DNA of 64,000 nucleotides from Gammaproteobacteria bacterium (GTDB lineage Bacteria > Pseudomonadota > Gammaproteobacteria > Burkholderiales > Rhodocyclaceae): positions 248,001 through 312,000 of the forward strand of contig JAHJVE010000020.1 in NCBI GenBank assembly GCA_018828385.1, in the 5' to 3' direction. The notes beneath the pieces are model-generated. The model was not told where the DNA came from. It saw only the letters and a list, made by a program, of their open reading frames with translations, and ran no database searches. How positions within the stretch are numbered: the first letter of the stretch is position 1; each line of letters starts with the position of its first letter. Below, in pieces: positions 36,275-45,506 of this stretch. The position numbers and the translations under genes are program-made.

Positions 36275-36384
36275 GCAGGAAGCAGGGGCCCCGCGCAGCG
36301 GGGATGCGCCCGGCCGCGAATGCTGCCCGTCGCCGACACGACCAAGCCATGAATCCGAATAGCCGCAAGGAGGCGACAGCATGA
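36271..36384 (+). CDS. Possible 37-residue basic small protein
   Basis: This frame begins at an ATG overlapping the corrinoid gene stop (ATGA) and ends at a TGA overlapping the next gene's ATG (ATGA), so it is coupled at both ends. It is Arg/Ala-rich (MSRKQGPRAAG...) with no recognisable domain. It may be a real small protein or a relay keeping ribosomes on the message; a ribosome site (AAGGAGG) for the next gene lies inside it. Confidence 0.3.
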   Translation: MSRKQGPRAAGMRPAANAARRRHDQAMNPNSRKEATA

Positions 36385-37673
36385 ATACGATGAGCCAACC
36401 CTCGACGATGATCGGCCCCTACACACAAACCCCCGAAGCCAAGGCCGCCTACGATGCCCGCTGGGAACGCATCATGGCCTGCGTCCGGCTCGAACAGCCG
36501 GACCGCATGCCGGTCGGCCTGCATACCTTCTTCTGGCCGGCGACTTACGGCGGCATCACCTTCAAGGAGTTGATGTACGACTACGACAAGGCCAAGAAAG
36601 TCTGTTTCGATGCCGTCATGGAATTCGAGCCGGACGGCGTCTTCCCGCTGCTGCTCGGCACCTCGCTCGGCCGCTCGCTGGAAAAGCTGGAATTCAAGCA
36701 ACTGCAATGGCCCGGCCACGGCGTCGGCGACATGCAGCCCTTCCAGTACCTCGACCGCGAGTACATGAAGGCCGAGGAATACGACGACTTCCTGTTCGAT
36801 CCGACCGGCTTCTACCTGCAGAAATATCTGCCGCGCGTCGCCGGCGCCTTCGAGGGCTTCGACAAGCTGCCGAGCTTCCCGGGGCTGCACTACTTCCGCC
36901 TGGTCAATGGCATCCGCCCCTTCGCCCTGCCCGAAGTGCGCGCGTCCTTCGACAAGATCGTCGCCGCCGCCGAGGAAGTGAATGTGATGTTCGGCCACCA
37001 CCTCGACTGGACGCAAAAGATCAACGCCGCCGGCTTCCCGCTGTTCAACGGCGGCAACTCGATTGCCCCCTACGACTTCATCGCCGACTACTTCCGCGGC
37101 GCCACCGGCATGATGAAGGATCTCTACCGCCACAAGGACAAGCTCAAGCTGGTCCTCGACAAGGCGGCCGTCTTCATCTCCAAGATGACCATCGCCAACG
37201 CCCGCGCCGCCGGCAATCCCGTCGTCTTCATCCCGATCCACTGGGCGCCGGACGCCTTCATGAGCCCGAAGCAGTTCGAGGAATTCTGGTGGCCGTCCTT
37301 CCGCCGCCTGATGATGGAGCTGATCGAGGCCGACCTGATCCCGATGCCGATGTGGGAATCGGATTGCACCAAGCGCCTCGAAGTCATCAAGGACATCCCG
37401 GCCGGCAAGTGCATCTACTGGTTCGAGCGCACAGACATGGTCAAGGCTTTCGAAGTGCTCGGCGACCGCGTCGCCCTGCGCGGCAACCTGTCGCCGTCGA
37501 TGCTGACCACCGGCACGCCGGCCGATGTCGATGCGGCCGTCAAGCACCTGGTCGACAACGTCTGGAACAAGGGCGGCAAGCTGATCCTCGACGGCGCCTT
37601 CGGCATTCCCGACGAAACGCCGGTCGATAACGTGCGCGCCATGTTCGGCGCGGCGCGCAAGTACGCGGGTTGA
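36381..37673 (+). CDS. UroD-family corrinoid methyltransferase (candidate aryl O-demethylase, methyltransferase I)
   Basis: Uroporphyrinogen-decarboxylase-fold methyltransferase (430 aa), the size reported for Moorella MtvB. The family uses a bound zinc to activate the substrate and moves its methyl group to the corrinoid protein. The late-strand site MPMWESDC (Glu326, Asp328, Cys329) falls where the family has its metal ligands; HHLDWTQK and PIHWAPDAFMSP are other conserved patches. The position between corrinoid protein and activator, right after vanAB and MetV-MetF, suggests a methoxylated aromatic substrate such as vanillate, but the substrate is inferred. A methylamine or glycine betaine substrate is less likely in this locus. 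Confidence 0.85.
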   Translation: MNTMSQPSTMIGPYTQTPEAKAAYDARWERIMACVRLEQPDRMPVGLHTFFWPATYGGITFKELMYDYDKAKKVCFDAVMEFEPDGVFPLLLGTSLGRSLEKLEFKQLQWPGHGVGDMQPFQYLDREYMKAEEYDDFLFDPTGFYLQKYLPRVAGAFEGFDKLPSFPGLHYFRLVNGIRPFALPEVRASFDKIVAAAEEVNVMFGHHLDWTQKINAAGFPLFNGGNSIAPYDFIADYFRGATGMMKDLYRHKDKLKLVLDKAAVFISKMTIANARAAGNPVVFIPIHWAPDAFMSPKQFEEFWWPSFRRLMMELIEADLIPMPMWESDCTKRLEVIKDIPAGKCIYWFERTDMVKAFEVLGDRVALRGNLSPSMLTTGTPADVDAAVKHLVDNVWNKGGKLILDGAFGIPDETPVDNVRAMFGAARKYAG

Positions 37674-37679
37674 GAGAGC

Positions 37680-38369
37680 ATGCCGCGCATCGTCGGCGTC
37701 GATCTGCGGCGCGACCTGGAGAACAATCCTCCGCCGGGATTGTCGCCGGTGCGCGCCCGGTTGCGCCGCGATGCGCTGGCGTTGATGCTGGACGAGGATT
37801 TGGTTGAGGCTTCGTATTGCTACGAAGTGCTGCCGCTTGATGCGCCGCCGGCCGCCACCCTGCATGCCGGCGGTGCAGCCTTTGATGCGCCAGCGCTATT
37901 GCCCGCCAGCGGCGAACTGACCGCTCTTGGTTTCGCCGCCTGCACCCTCGGTCCGCGCCTGCAAAGCCGGTGCACCACGCTTTTCGGCGAAAAGCGCGCC
38001 TCGCTGGCCGTCGCCCTCGACGAACTTGGCACCGAAATGCTCTTCGCCCTCGCTCGCCGACTGCAGGACCGTGTGCTCTCCGAGTGTTACCGCAAGCGCC
38101 TGAGCCTCGGCGCTGAGCTCAATGCCGGCGACCCCGGCCTGGCGCTCGACACGCTGGCCGCCATCGTTCGCCTGTCCGGCGCTGCCGACATCGGCATCGG
38201 CCTGCATGGCGGCAAGCTCATGACGCCGCTCAAATCGACGGCGATGATTTTCGCCATCGGCCGCGACCTGCCGGCCGTCGCCCTGTCGCGCTGCGGCGGC
38301 TGCCCGTCGCGCGAGCGCTGCACTTTCGGTCGCCGTCCGGCGGCTATACCGACACCGGCCTACGCCTGA
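37680..38369 (+). CDS. MetH-activation-domain-like protein
   Basis: Protein of 229 aa resembling the vitamin B12-dependent methionine synthase activation region found in corrinoid methyltransferase clusters. The C-terminal part has LMTPLKSTAMIFAIG, then a Cys cluster CGGCPSRERC near residues 206-215. Its function is not established; it may help reactivate or load the corrinoid. It lies 6 bases after the methyltransferase and overlaps the activator gene (TGATG). Confidence 0.75.
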   Translation: MPRIVGVDLRRDLENNPPPGLSPVRARLRRDALALMLDEDLVEASYCYEVLPLDAPPAATLHAGGAAFDAPALLPASGELTALGFAACTLGPRLQSRCTTLFGEKRASLAVALDELGTEMLFALARRLQDRVLSECYRKRLSLGAELNAGDPGLALDTLAAIVRLSGAADIGIGLHGGKLMTPLKSTAMIFAIGRDLPAVALSRCGGCPSRERCTFGRRPAAIPTPAYA

Positions 38370-40201
38370 TGACTACGCCGACCACTCCCCATCGCCTGCA
38401 TTTCCCGCATCTCGACCGGGAAATCGCCAGCCACGAAGCGGAAACGCTGTTCCAGAGCGCCCGCCGCCATGGCGTGCGCATCGTCGGCGCCTGTGGCGGG
38501 CGCGGCACTTGCGGCAGTTGCGTCGTGCGCATTTACGACGGCGAGGTCGCCCATCGCCAGCCAAATGCCGACGACCTCACCGAAGAAGCTGGTGAAGCAA
38601 CGGGCAACAACAAGCGCTGGGTACGCGCCTGCCAGGTCAGCGCCCGCAGCAACTGCACGGTCGAAGTGGCGCCCCGCTCGCTGGCCGCCGTGGTACGCAC
38701 GGAAACCGACGACGGCGCGCCGGAAAGCCTGGCCCTGGACCCGACCGTACGCGCCATCGACCTCCGCCTGCCGGAAGCCAGCCTCGCCGACAACCTGTCC
38801 GACCATGACCGCATCCGCCGCGCCCTTGGCGACAATCCCACGGTCGACCCGATTTCTGCCCGAAAAATGCCCGGCCTGCTGCGTCAGAACGGCGACGACT
38901 GGACGCTGCGCGTCTGGCAGCGCGGCGACGAACTCATCGCCTTCGGCGCTAGCGGCCGGCGCAGCCTGGGCCTGGCCGTCGATCTCGGGACGACCAATGC
39001 CGCCGCCTTCCTCGTCGATCTCGACAGCGGCGCGCGGCTGGCCAGCCTCGGCGTCGAAAACCCTCAAGTCGCCTGGGGGGCAGACCTGATCAGCCGCATC
39101 AATTACGCCGTGCACGGCCCGGCCGCCAGCGAGGAACTGCGCAGCGCCGCCGTCGCCGCAATCAACGCCCTGGCCCATGACCTGTGCCGTGCCGTCGGCC
39201 AGAACAGCGAGGACATCGTCGACGTCGTGGTCTGCGGCAATACCGCCATGCATCACCTGCTGCTCGGCCTGCCGGTGCGCCAACTCGGCCGCGCCCCTTT
39301 TGTCGCGGCGGTGCGCGACGGCATCGACCTCAAGGCGCGCGAACTCGGCCTGACCGTGGCACCCGGCGCCTGGGCGCATGTCGTCGCCAATATCGGCGGC
39401 TTCGTCGGCGGCGACCATGTGACCGCGCTGGTCGCCAGCGAAAGCTTGTGGCGCGAAGCCGGCGCCGCGCTGGTCATGGACATCGGCACCAATACCGAAA
39501 TCTCGGTGATCCACGGCGGGCGCATCCTGTCTGCCTCTGCCCCCTCCGGCCCGGCCCTCGAAGGCGGCCACATCGCCTGCGGCATGCGCGCCGCCGAAGG
39601 CGCCATCGAGAAGGTGTTCATCGAGGACGGCCACCTGCGCGTCGCCACCATCGGCCAGCGCAAGGCCATCGGCCTGTGCGGCTCGGGCGTACTCGACACG
39701 CTGGCCGCGATGCATCGCGGTGGCCTGATCAACGACAGCGGTCGCCTGGCGCCGGCGCATCCCGACATTGCTATGGTCAACGGGAAAAAAGCCGTGAAAT
39801 TGGAAGGCGACGTGCACTTCAGCCAGGACGACGTGCGTGCCGTGCAACTGGCCAAGGCCGCCATCCGCACCGCTACCGAGTTGCTCCTCGACGAGGCCGG
39901 CCTGAGCGCCGACGATCTCGACCAGTTCATCATCGCCGGCGCCTTTGGCGCCTACATCGACGTCGCCAGCGCCATCGCCATCGGCCTGCTGCCCGACCTG
40001 CCGCGCCAGCGTTTCTCGCAGATCGGCAACGCCGCCGGCCTCGGCGTGCGCCAGATGCTGGCCTCGGCCACAGTCCGCCGGCGGGCCGACGAACTGGCCC
40101 GCAGCGCCCGCTACGTCGAACTCAGTTCGCGCCAGGATTTCCAGAAAGTCTTTTTGCAGCACATCGGATTCAAAAAAAACCATACCGGAGGCAAACCATG
40201 A
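38369..40201 (+). CDS. RACo-like ATP-dependent corrinoid reductive activator (ASKHA, DUF4445)
   Basis: Protein of 610 aa. The N-terminal ferredoxin domain has Cys42, Cys48, Cys51 and Cys88 (C-x5-C-x2-C-x36-C) for a [2Fe-2S] cluster. From about residue 205 it is an ASKHA ATPase (AVDLGTTNAAAFLVDL; VMDIGTNTEISVI; CGSGVLDTLAAM; AGAFGAYIDV). RACo proteins reduce accidentally oxidised Co(II) corrinoid back to Co(I) using ATP, so this keeps the demethylase active. A degenerate dispersed repeat encodes MVNGKKAVK near residue 470. The stop overlaps the next start (ATGA). Confidence 0.93.
   Translation: MTTPTTPHRLHFPHLDREIASHEAETLFQSARRHGVRIVGACGGRGTCGSCVVRIYDGEVAHRQPNADDLTEEAGEATGNNKRWVRACQVSARSNCTVEVAPRSLAAVVRTETDDGAPESLALDPTVRAIDLRLPEASLADNLSDHDRIRRALGDNPTVDPISARKMPGLLRQNGDDWTLRVWQRGDELIAFGASGRRSLGLAVDLGTTNAAAFLVDLDSGARLASLGVENPQVAWGADLISRINYAVHGPAASEELRSAAVAAINALAHDLCRAVGQNSEDIVDVVVCGNTAMHHLLLGLPVRQLGRAPFVAAVRDGIDLKARELGLTVAPGAWAHVVANIGGFVGGDHVTALVASESLWREAGAALVMDIGTNTEISVIHGGRILSASAPSGPALEGGHIACGMRAAEGAIEKVFIEDGHLRVATIGQRKAIGLCGSGVLDTLAAMHRGGLINDSGRLAPAHPDIAMVNGKKAVKLEGDVHFSQDDVRAVQLAKAAIRTATELLLDEAGLSADDLDQFIIAGAFGAYIDVASAIAIGLLPDLPRQRFSQIGNAAGLGVRQMLASATVRRRADELARSARYVELSSRQDFQKVFLQHIGFKKNHTGGKP
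39768..39802 (-). repeat. Degenerate dispersed repeat, copy 10 (inside the reductive activator gene)
   Basis: Minus-strand reading: AATTTCACGGC, TTTTTTCCCGTTGACCATAGCAA. Two changes in the conserved 3' part. It is translated in frame in the sense strand as VNGKKAVKL. Confidence 0.65.
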
Positions 40202-41091
40202 ACCAGAATTTCGCCATCAACATCATCGGGGAACGCATCAACCCCGGCTTCAAGAGCACCAAGGCCCTGTTCGACAATTCCGACCTGCCCGGCATCCAGG
40301 CGCTGGCCGTCAAGCAGGCCGAGGCCGGCGCCACGTACCTCAACGTCAATATCGGGGCGCGCGCCCTGACCGACGCCGGGTTCATGGTCGACTGTATCAA
40401 GGCCATCCAGGACGTCGTCGACCTGCCGCTGTCCTTCGATTTTCCCAGCCTAGCCGTGCAGCGCGTCTGCTTCGAGGCCTACGACCTGGACAAGGCGAAA
40501 GGCCGTCTGCCGCTGGTCAATTCGATCACCGAACACCGCTGGGATCTCATGGATCTCGCTAAAGACTACAAGTTCAAGGTCGTGCTCATGGCCTCCGAGC
40601 GCGTCGAGGAGATCGACGGCGTCAAGGTCGCCAAGGGCAACAAGACGGCCGACGAAATTTACGGCACGGCCCGCCGTTCGGCCCTGCGCCTGTGCGCCGA
40701 TTACGGCATGACGATGGACGACATCTACCTCGACATGTCGGTCTCGGCCATCATCGCCGACACCGAGGCGCTCAACCGCAACACCCTGGACGCCATCATC
40801 CGCGTCGGCGCCGATCCCGAGCTCAAGGGCATCCACATGATGGGCGGCCTGTCCAACATCGGCCAGCAACTGCCGCCCAAGGCCGTCGACGGCTCCGACC
40901 TCAAGCACAGCCTGGAATGCGCCTTCCTGAGCATGGCCGTGCCGCACGGCTTCGACACCGTGCTCGGCACGCCGTGGCGCGGCTACCAGCCGCTGCCGGA
41001 CGACCATTACGTGCTGCAAACCTACCGCAACTTCCTCGACGCCACCGGCAGCAACGCGCTGCGCGCCGTGCGCAAGTTCTACCGGGCCTGA
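40198..41091 (+). CDS. DHPS-family methyltransferase (corrinoid:tetrahydrofolate, methyltransferase II)
   Basis: Pterin-binding TIM-barrel protein (297 aa) of the MtvA/AcsE/MtrH type, which transfers the methyl from methyl-corrinoid to tetrahydrofolate. IIGERINPGFKS at the N-terminus, AGATYLNVNIGAR near residue 41, PLSFDFPSLA (where the family has D-S/T-x), LPLVNSI and GGLSNI are the pterin-binding landmarks. It completes a four-part set with the corrinoid protein, first methyltransferase and activator. The methyl-tetrahydrofolate formed is the substrate for the MetV-MetF protein at the head of the operon. Confidence 0.9.
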   Translation: MNQNFAINIIGERINPGFKSTKALFDNSDLPGIQALAVKQAEAGATYLNVNIGARALTDAGFMVDCIKAIQDVVDLPLSFDFPSLAVQRVCFEAYDLDKAKGRLPLVNSITEHRWDLMDLAKDYKFKVVLMASERVEEIDGVKVAKGNKTADEIYGTARRSALRLCADYGMTMDDIYLDMSVSAIIADTEALNRNTLDAIIRVGADPELKGIHMMGGLSNIGQQLPPKAVDGSDLKHSLECAFLSMAVPHGFDTVLGTPWRGYQPLPDDHYVLQTYRNFLDATGSNALRAVRKFYRA

Positions 41092-41093
41092 GC

Positions 41094-42281
41094 ATGGAAC
41101 AACCTGAATTCGCGGTCGTCGCCAGCGACGGCTGGTTCGACGGCGAGCGGCATGTGGCTGGCCCGGTCACCCTGCGCGTCGCCAACGGCAAGATTGCCGA
41201 GATCGGCGCCGGCGACCACGGCCGGGTCATGGCCGCTTGGGGCCTGGCGGTGCACCGCGGCGCTTTCCTCATGCCCGGCCTGGTCGACGCCCACGTGCAC
41301 CTTTTCCTCGACGGCGGCCCGACCGACGGCCCGACCCGCTCGGCGCACATGAAAAAGAGCGTCGAGGAACTGACCGCAGCCGCCCGCGCCAGCGCCCGCC
41401 AGTCGCTGGATCACGGCGTCACGCTGGTGCGCGATGCCGGCGACAAGCACGGCATCAACCACCTCATTCGCGACGAAGCGCGCGCTGCCACCAACGGCCT
41501 GTGCCGGGTCCGCTCCGGCGGTTCCGGCATCAAGCGCGCCAAGCGTTACGGCGCCTTCATGGCCGGCGATGTCGGCGACGACGACTCGATCCGCGACTCG
41601 GTCGCCCAACTGGCCGCCGACAACGACGAGATCAAGATCATCCTGACCGGCATCATCGACTTCGACGCCGGCGCCGTCACCGACGAGCCGCAATTCACGT
41701 TGGACGAAGCCCGACTGATCACCGCCACGGCCAAAAAACACGGCCGCCAGACCTTCGCCCATTGCAGCGGCATCAAGGGCCTGCGCATCGCGGCGAATGC
41801 TACGGTCGACGCCATAGAACACGGCTTTTTCATGGACCGCGAAACGCTGGCCATCATGCGCGACAACCAGGTCGCCTGGACGCCGACCTTCTGTCCCGTG
41901 CATTTCCAGTGGGCGAAACCCGAAGCCGTCGGCTGGTCGACCAACACCATCGGCCACCTGCGCCGCATCATCGACAGCCATGCCGAACACCTGCGCCTGG
42001 CCCACGAAATGGGCGTCACCCTGCTGCTCGGCACCGACGCCGGCAGCATGGGCGTCGAGCACGGCAAGGCGATGTTTGAGGAAATCCAGCGCTACCTTGA
42101 AGCCGGCCTGCCGCTAAGCGCCGCCCTGCAGGCGGCGACGGCCAACAACCGCCGGCATTTCGGCCTGGCGCCGACCCTTACGGTCGACGCCGATTTCGAG
42201 GCCAATCTGCTCGCCGCCTCGCCCTTCCTTCAAAGCTCGGCCCTGGCCCAGCCGCCGCTAAAGACCTGGCTGGCCGGGTAG
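41094..42281 (+). CDS. Metal-dependent amidohydrolase (imidazolonepropionase-like)
   Basis: Amidohydrolase of 395 aa with PGLVDAHVHLFLDGG (His-x-His) near residue 63, a possible Lys ligand in IKIILTG, then THLKK-type positions as FAHCSG and AIEHGFFM, and the late Asp in LLGTDAGS. It lies two bases after the DHPS-family gene, so it belongs to the corrinoid operon. The substrate is unknown; no such enzyme is required by known O-demethylase systems. It might hydrolyse a cyclic or amide precursor of the methoxylated substrate. Confidence 0.8.
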   Translation: MEQPEFAVVASDGWFDGERHVAGPVTLRVANGKIAEIGAGDHGRVMAAWGLAVHRGAFLMPGLVDAHVHLFLDGGPTDGPTRSAHMKKSVEELTAAARASARQSLDHGVTLVRDAGDKHGINHLIRDEARAATNGLCRVRSGGSGIKRAKRYGAFMAGDVGDDDSIRDSVAQLAADNDEIKIILTGIIDFDAGAVTDEPQFTLDEARLITATAKKHGRQTFAHCSGIKGLRIAANATVDAIEHGFFMDRETLAIMRDNQVAWTPTFCPVHFQWAKPEAVGWSTNTIGHLRRIIDSHAEHLRLAHEMGVTLLLGTDAGSMGVEHGKAMFEEIQRYLEAGLPLSAALQAATANNRRHFGLAPTLTVDADFEANLLAASPFLQSSALAQPPLKTWLAG

Positions 42282-42311
42282 ATGCCGCCGCGCTGACCCG
42301 CGCGGCGGCAT
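42282..42311. terminator. Bidirectional hairpin between convergent genes
   Basis: ATGCCGCCGCG (42282-42292) and CGCGGCGGCAT (42301-42311) form a perfect 11-bp stem with an 8-base loop. It starts right at the amidohydrolase stop and lies 14 bases beyond the end of the convergent binding-protein gene. No T-run on either side. Confidence 0.7.
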
Positions 42312-42324
42312 CCCCGGGATCAAC

Positions 42325-43353
42325 TCAATGCGGCGAATATTTGTCGACCAGCGCGACAGCCTCGTCGTGCAACTGCTTGCCGTCCAACCCCTTGGCCGAG
42401 ACTTCCTTGATCCACTCCTCGGTCACCGGCTTGGCCGCGGCCTGCCACTTGGTCATCTCGGCCGCCGGGATCGGGAAGATCTTGTTGCCATTCTTGACCG
42501 TCGCCTTGAGACCGGCATCGTCGCCCAACTGCATCTGCAAGGTGAACCAGGCCGAGGCTTCCCGCCCGCTGTTGCGGTCGATCACCGCCTTCAGGTCGGC
42601 CGGCAGACTGTTGTACTTCTTGGCATTCATGATGAACATCATCGTCGTCGCGGTCATCGCGTAGTCGCCGGAAAACTCGCTCGAGGATTTGGTCAGTTCC
42701 TGGACCTTGAAGGCCGGCACCACTTCCCACGGCAGCAGGGCGCCCTCGATAACCCCCTTCGACAGGCTTTCCGGAATCTGCGGCACCGGCATGCCGACCG
42801 GCGTGGCGCCCAGCGCTTCGAGCAGTTTGGTGCCCAGCCGCGACGGGGTGCGGATCTTCAGGCCCTTCATGTCGTCGAGCGTGCGGACTTCCTTGTCCCG
42901 CGAATGCAGGGCGTAGGGGCCGGAGACCCAGAGCGCGATCGGCCGGACGCCGGCAAATTCCTTCGCCGCATTTTTCTCAGCGAAATCCCATAAGGCGCGG
43001 GACGAACCATCGCGCGTCCGGTTGATGAACGGCAGTTCGAACACTTCGGAAACCGGGAAACGCCCCGGCGTATAGCCGGGCAAGGACCACACGATATCGG
43101 CGACGCCATCGCGGACCTGGGTCAGCAATTGCGGCGGCGTGCCGCCCAGCTGCATGGCCGGATAAATCTGGCATTTCATCTTGCCGTGCGATTCGGCTTC
43201 GATCTTTTCGCACCACGGAACGATCATCTTGACGTGCCCCGGCGCCGTTGGCGGCACCGGGTGCGCCACTTTCAGGATTACTTCTTGCGCCTGCGCGAAG
43301 CCCGGAATCAGCGCGGCGAGCGCCATGCCGCGCGCGAATTGGATAAATTTCAT
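42325..43353 (-). CDS. Orphan TRAP transporter solute-binding protein (DctP family), paralogue
   Basis: Periplasmic binding protein (342 aa) with signal peptide ending GFAQA before QEVILKVAH. It closely resembles the protein at 8005-9030 along its whole length, including YPAMQLGGTPPQLLTQVRDG and the RTPSRLGTKLLEALGATP ligand region. No permease genes lie nearby, so it probably delivers a related ligand to the permease at 6089-7935. The start at 43353 has AAGGAGA upstream. The fifth LysR dyad lies about 90 bases upstream. Confidence 0.92.
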   Translation of the reverse strand: MKFIQFARGMALAALIPGFAQAQEVILKVAHPVPPTAPGHVKMIVPWCEKIEAESHGKMKCQIYPAMQLGGTPPQLLTQVRDGVADIVWSLPGYTPGRFPVSEVFELPFINRTRDGSSRALWDFAEKNAAKEFAGVRPIALWVSGPYALHSRDKEVRTLDDMKGLKIRTPSRLGTKLLEALGATPVGMPVPQIPESLSKGVIEGALLPWEVVPAFKVQELTKSSSEFSGDYAMTATTMMFIMNAKKYNSLPADLKAVIDRNSGREASAWFTLQMQLGDDAGLKATVKNGNKIFPIPAAEMTKWQAAAKPVTEEWIKEVSAKGLDGKQLHDEAVALVDKYSPH

Positions 43354-43442
43354 GCTTGTCTCCTTTTGTTGTCTGCGACGGCTTGCCCTCAGGCAAACAG
43401 CACATTGGGACATAAAGGAGCGCTCGGGAAAGGGCAATAACT

Positions 43443-43468
43443 CTCTATCAGTTATGCATGAATGGCAT
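43443..43468 (-). promoter_or_regulatory. Predicted LysR operator 5, upstream of the orphan binding protein
   Basis: CTATCAGTTAT, nine bases, GGCATAG: the same dyad as operators 1-4, about 90 bases upstream of the start codon. Confidence 0.68.
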
Positions 43469-43569
43469 AGCCGACGGGGCGTAATCCGCTAGCGCGGCTA
43501 CAAGTTGTCGGTGGCCAGGGTGGTCGCCGCGGATATCGGTGCCATCGAGGTCGGTTCCAGACCGTCCGG

Positions 43570-43608
43570 TTCCTACGGTCAACCGGAAATTCTGGCCAAA
43601 ATCGAAAT
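43570..43608 (-). repeat. Dispersed repeat, copy 6
   Basis: On the minus strand: GATTTCGATTTTGGCC, then AGAATTTCCGGTTGACCGTAGG. Near-complete match to copies 4 and 5. It lies 22 bases after the stop of the sigma-54 activator gene. Confidence 0.88.
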
Positions 43609-43630
43609 CCCGGTTGCCCTTGCCGGCCGC

Positions 43631-45415
43631 CTAGCGCTTCTGCAGGCGGTAAGCCAGTTGCGCCCGCGACATGCCGAGCAGGCGTCCGGCAGCGGCCAGA
43701 TTGCCGTGCGAACGGGCGACGGCCTCCTCGACGACTCTCTGCTCCAGTGCTTCGAGCGGCGCCATACCGTTCGTTTCGTGGCCGAGCACCATATCGAGCA
43801 GACTGCCGTTCGCCGGCCCGTCGGCCTTGGCCGGTTGGTCCGCAGTATCTGCCAAGGCCCCGTTGCCACCCAGTGCATACATCGTGTCGAGAGCGACCTT
43901 TTCCGCCCTGAAGATATGCGGCAGATCGACCAGTTGCCCATTGTCGGCCGAGATCACTCCGCGTTCGACGAGGTTTTGCAACTCGCGGATATTGCCCGGA
44001 TAGGCATAGTTGAGCAGTGCGCGTACTGCGCGCGAGGTGAAACCGGGCAGGTCGCGACCATGGCGCAGGCAGTAGCGGCGGAAGAAATAGCTGAGCAGTA
44101 ACGGAATGTCGTCGCGCCGCTCGCGCAACGGCGGTAAATGGATGGGATAAACATTGAGACGGAAATAGAGGTCTTCGCGGAAAAGCCCCTTGCGGACGGC
44201 GTCCTCCAGATCAACATTGGTCGCCGCCACGAGCCGGACATCGACTTTCTGCGTCCGCGTTCCGCCGACCCGCTCGATGATGCCTTCCTGCAGCGCGCGC
44301 AGCAGTTTGCCCTGGGCCACCATGGTTAGCGTGCCGATTTCGTCGAGGAACAACGTGCCGCCATCGGCCCGTTCGAAGCGTCCGGGGCGGGATTCGGTGG
44401 CGCCGGTATAGGCGCCGCGTTCGACCCCGAACAGTTCCGACTCGACCAGGGTGTCGGGGATGGCCGCGCAGTTCACCGAAATGAATGCGCCGTCTTTCCG
44501 GCTGCTGATGTCATGCAGCATGGACGCGAACAATTCCTTGCCCACCCCGGATTCACCGGTAAACAGGACCGTTGCCTGGGTCGAGGCAACCCGCGTCAGC
44601 ATGTGGCACGCACTATTGAACGCGGCAGAAATGCCGACCATGAGATTTCGGCCGCGGGCCGGCGGATTCTCCTCCGGCACCGGCAGATCGGCCGCTTCGT
44701 ATTTCTTGCCACCGCCAAAGGCTTCGCGGTTCACGAAGCTTTCGGGGTTGAGATAGCGCAAATCCTGTTCGACATCGGGCCACTCCTCGGCCGGCTTGCC
44801 GATGACCCGGCAGACCCGGGCGCCGGCAGCGCGGCACTCGACTTCGCGAAAAACAATCAACTTCCCGAGAAACAGCGTGCTGACGTAGCCGGTGGCATAG
44901 CCGACCAGATTCCAGCAGGCCGGCTCGTTATCGACGCCATGCGCCGCCACGTGGACATCGACCTCACACGAGTTGTGCCAGAGGAATTCCCCGTAATACG
45001 ACCCCTTCTCGTAATCGGTCTGCACCAGTACCGGCTCGACCTTGACCATGCCTTCGAGGGCATGCAGGCGCGTCCCGGCCAGCAGTTGGGCGCCCTGGTC
45101 GGCGTGCGACCATTTTTCGCGGACCAGTTGGGCGTCGCGCATCCCGGAGGCGTAGCCGGCGCGGGTCAGCAGGCCGCGCGCGCCTTCGATGCCGAGCGTG
45201 GATATCAGCTCCTTGCGCAACTGGCCGTAGGTGCTGTTGCGCATCAGCAACATGCGTTGATCGTCCAGCCAGATGCGCCCGTCGCCGGGAGAAAAGAACA
45301 GGCACTCGGTCAGATCGCTCAGGCTGGGGCTTTCCCCGAAATCGGCATCACTTCCGGTCAGCAACATCGTCCCGGTCGTCCGCGACACCTCGGCCAGAGA
45401 AATTCGCTTGGTCAT
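43631..45415 (-). CDS. Sigma-54-dependent activator of the XylR/DmpR type
   Basis: Activator of 594 aa. An N-terminal XylR_N sensory domain and V4R domain (about residues 25-205; [36 protein letters not shown]) precede the AAA+ domain (GESGVGKE Walker A near 290, GAYTGA as the sigma-54 loop in place of [14 protein letters not shown] Walker B). A Fis-type helix-turn-helix ends the protein ([20 protein letters not shown]). Relatives bind aromatic effectors directly. It is divergent from an operon that has a textbook -24/-12 promoter, which it very likely activates. Confidence 0.93.
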   Translation of the reverse strand: MTKRISLAEVSRTTGTMLLTGSDADFGESPSLSDLTECLFFSPGDGRIWLDDQRMLLMRNSTYGQLRKELISTLGIEGARGLLTRAGYASGMRDAQLVREKWSHADQGAQLLAGTRLHALEGMVKVEPVLVQTDYEKGSYYGEFLWHNSCEVDVHVAAHGVDNEPACWNLVGYATGYVSTLFLGKLIVFREVECRAAGARVCRVIGKPAEEWPDVEQDLRYLNPESFVNREAFGGGKKYEAADLPVPEENPPARGRNLMVGISAAFNSACHMLTRVASTQATVLFTGESGVGKELFASMLHDISSRKDGAFISVNCAAIPDTLVESELFGVERGAYTGATESRPGRFERADGGTLFLDEIGTLTMVAQGKLLRALQEGIIERVGGTRTQKVDVRLVAATNVDLEDAVRKGLFREDLYFRLNVYPIHLPPLRERRDDIPLLLSYFFRRYCLRHGRDLPGFTSRAVRALLNYAYPGNIRELQNLVERGVISADNGQLVDLPHIFRAEKVALDTMYALGGNGALADTADQPAKADGPANGSLLDMVLGHETNGMAPLEALEQRVVEEAVARSHGNLAAAGRLLGMSRAQLAYRLQKR

Positions 45416-45506
45416 CTCGTCTCCATAATTCTTATAAAAATTTCACTTCGCTTTGGCTTTCCTGGCTAGAAAAGTTCAAAAAATCGAACTTTTTCCCTTG
45501 TGTCAA

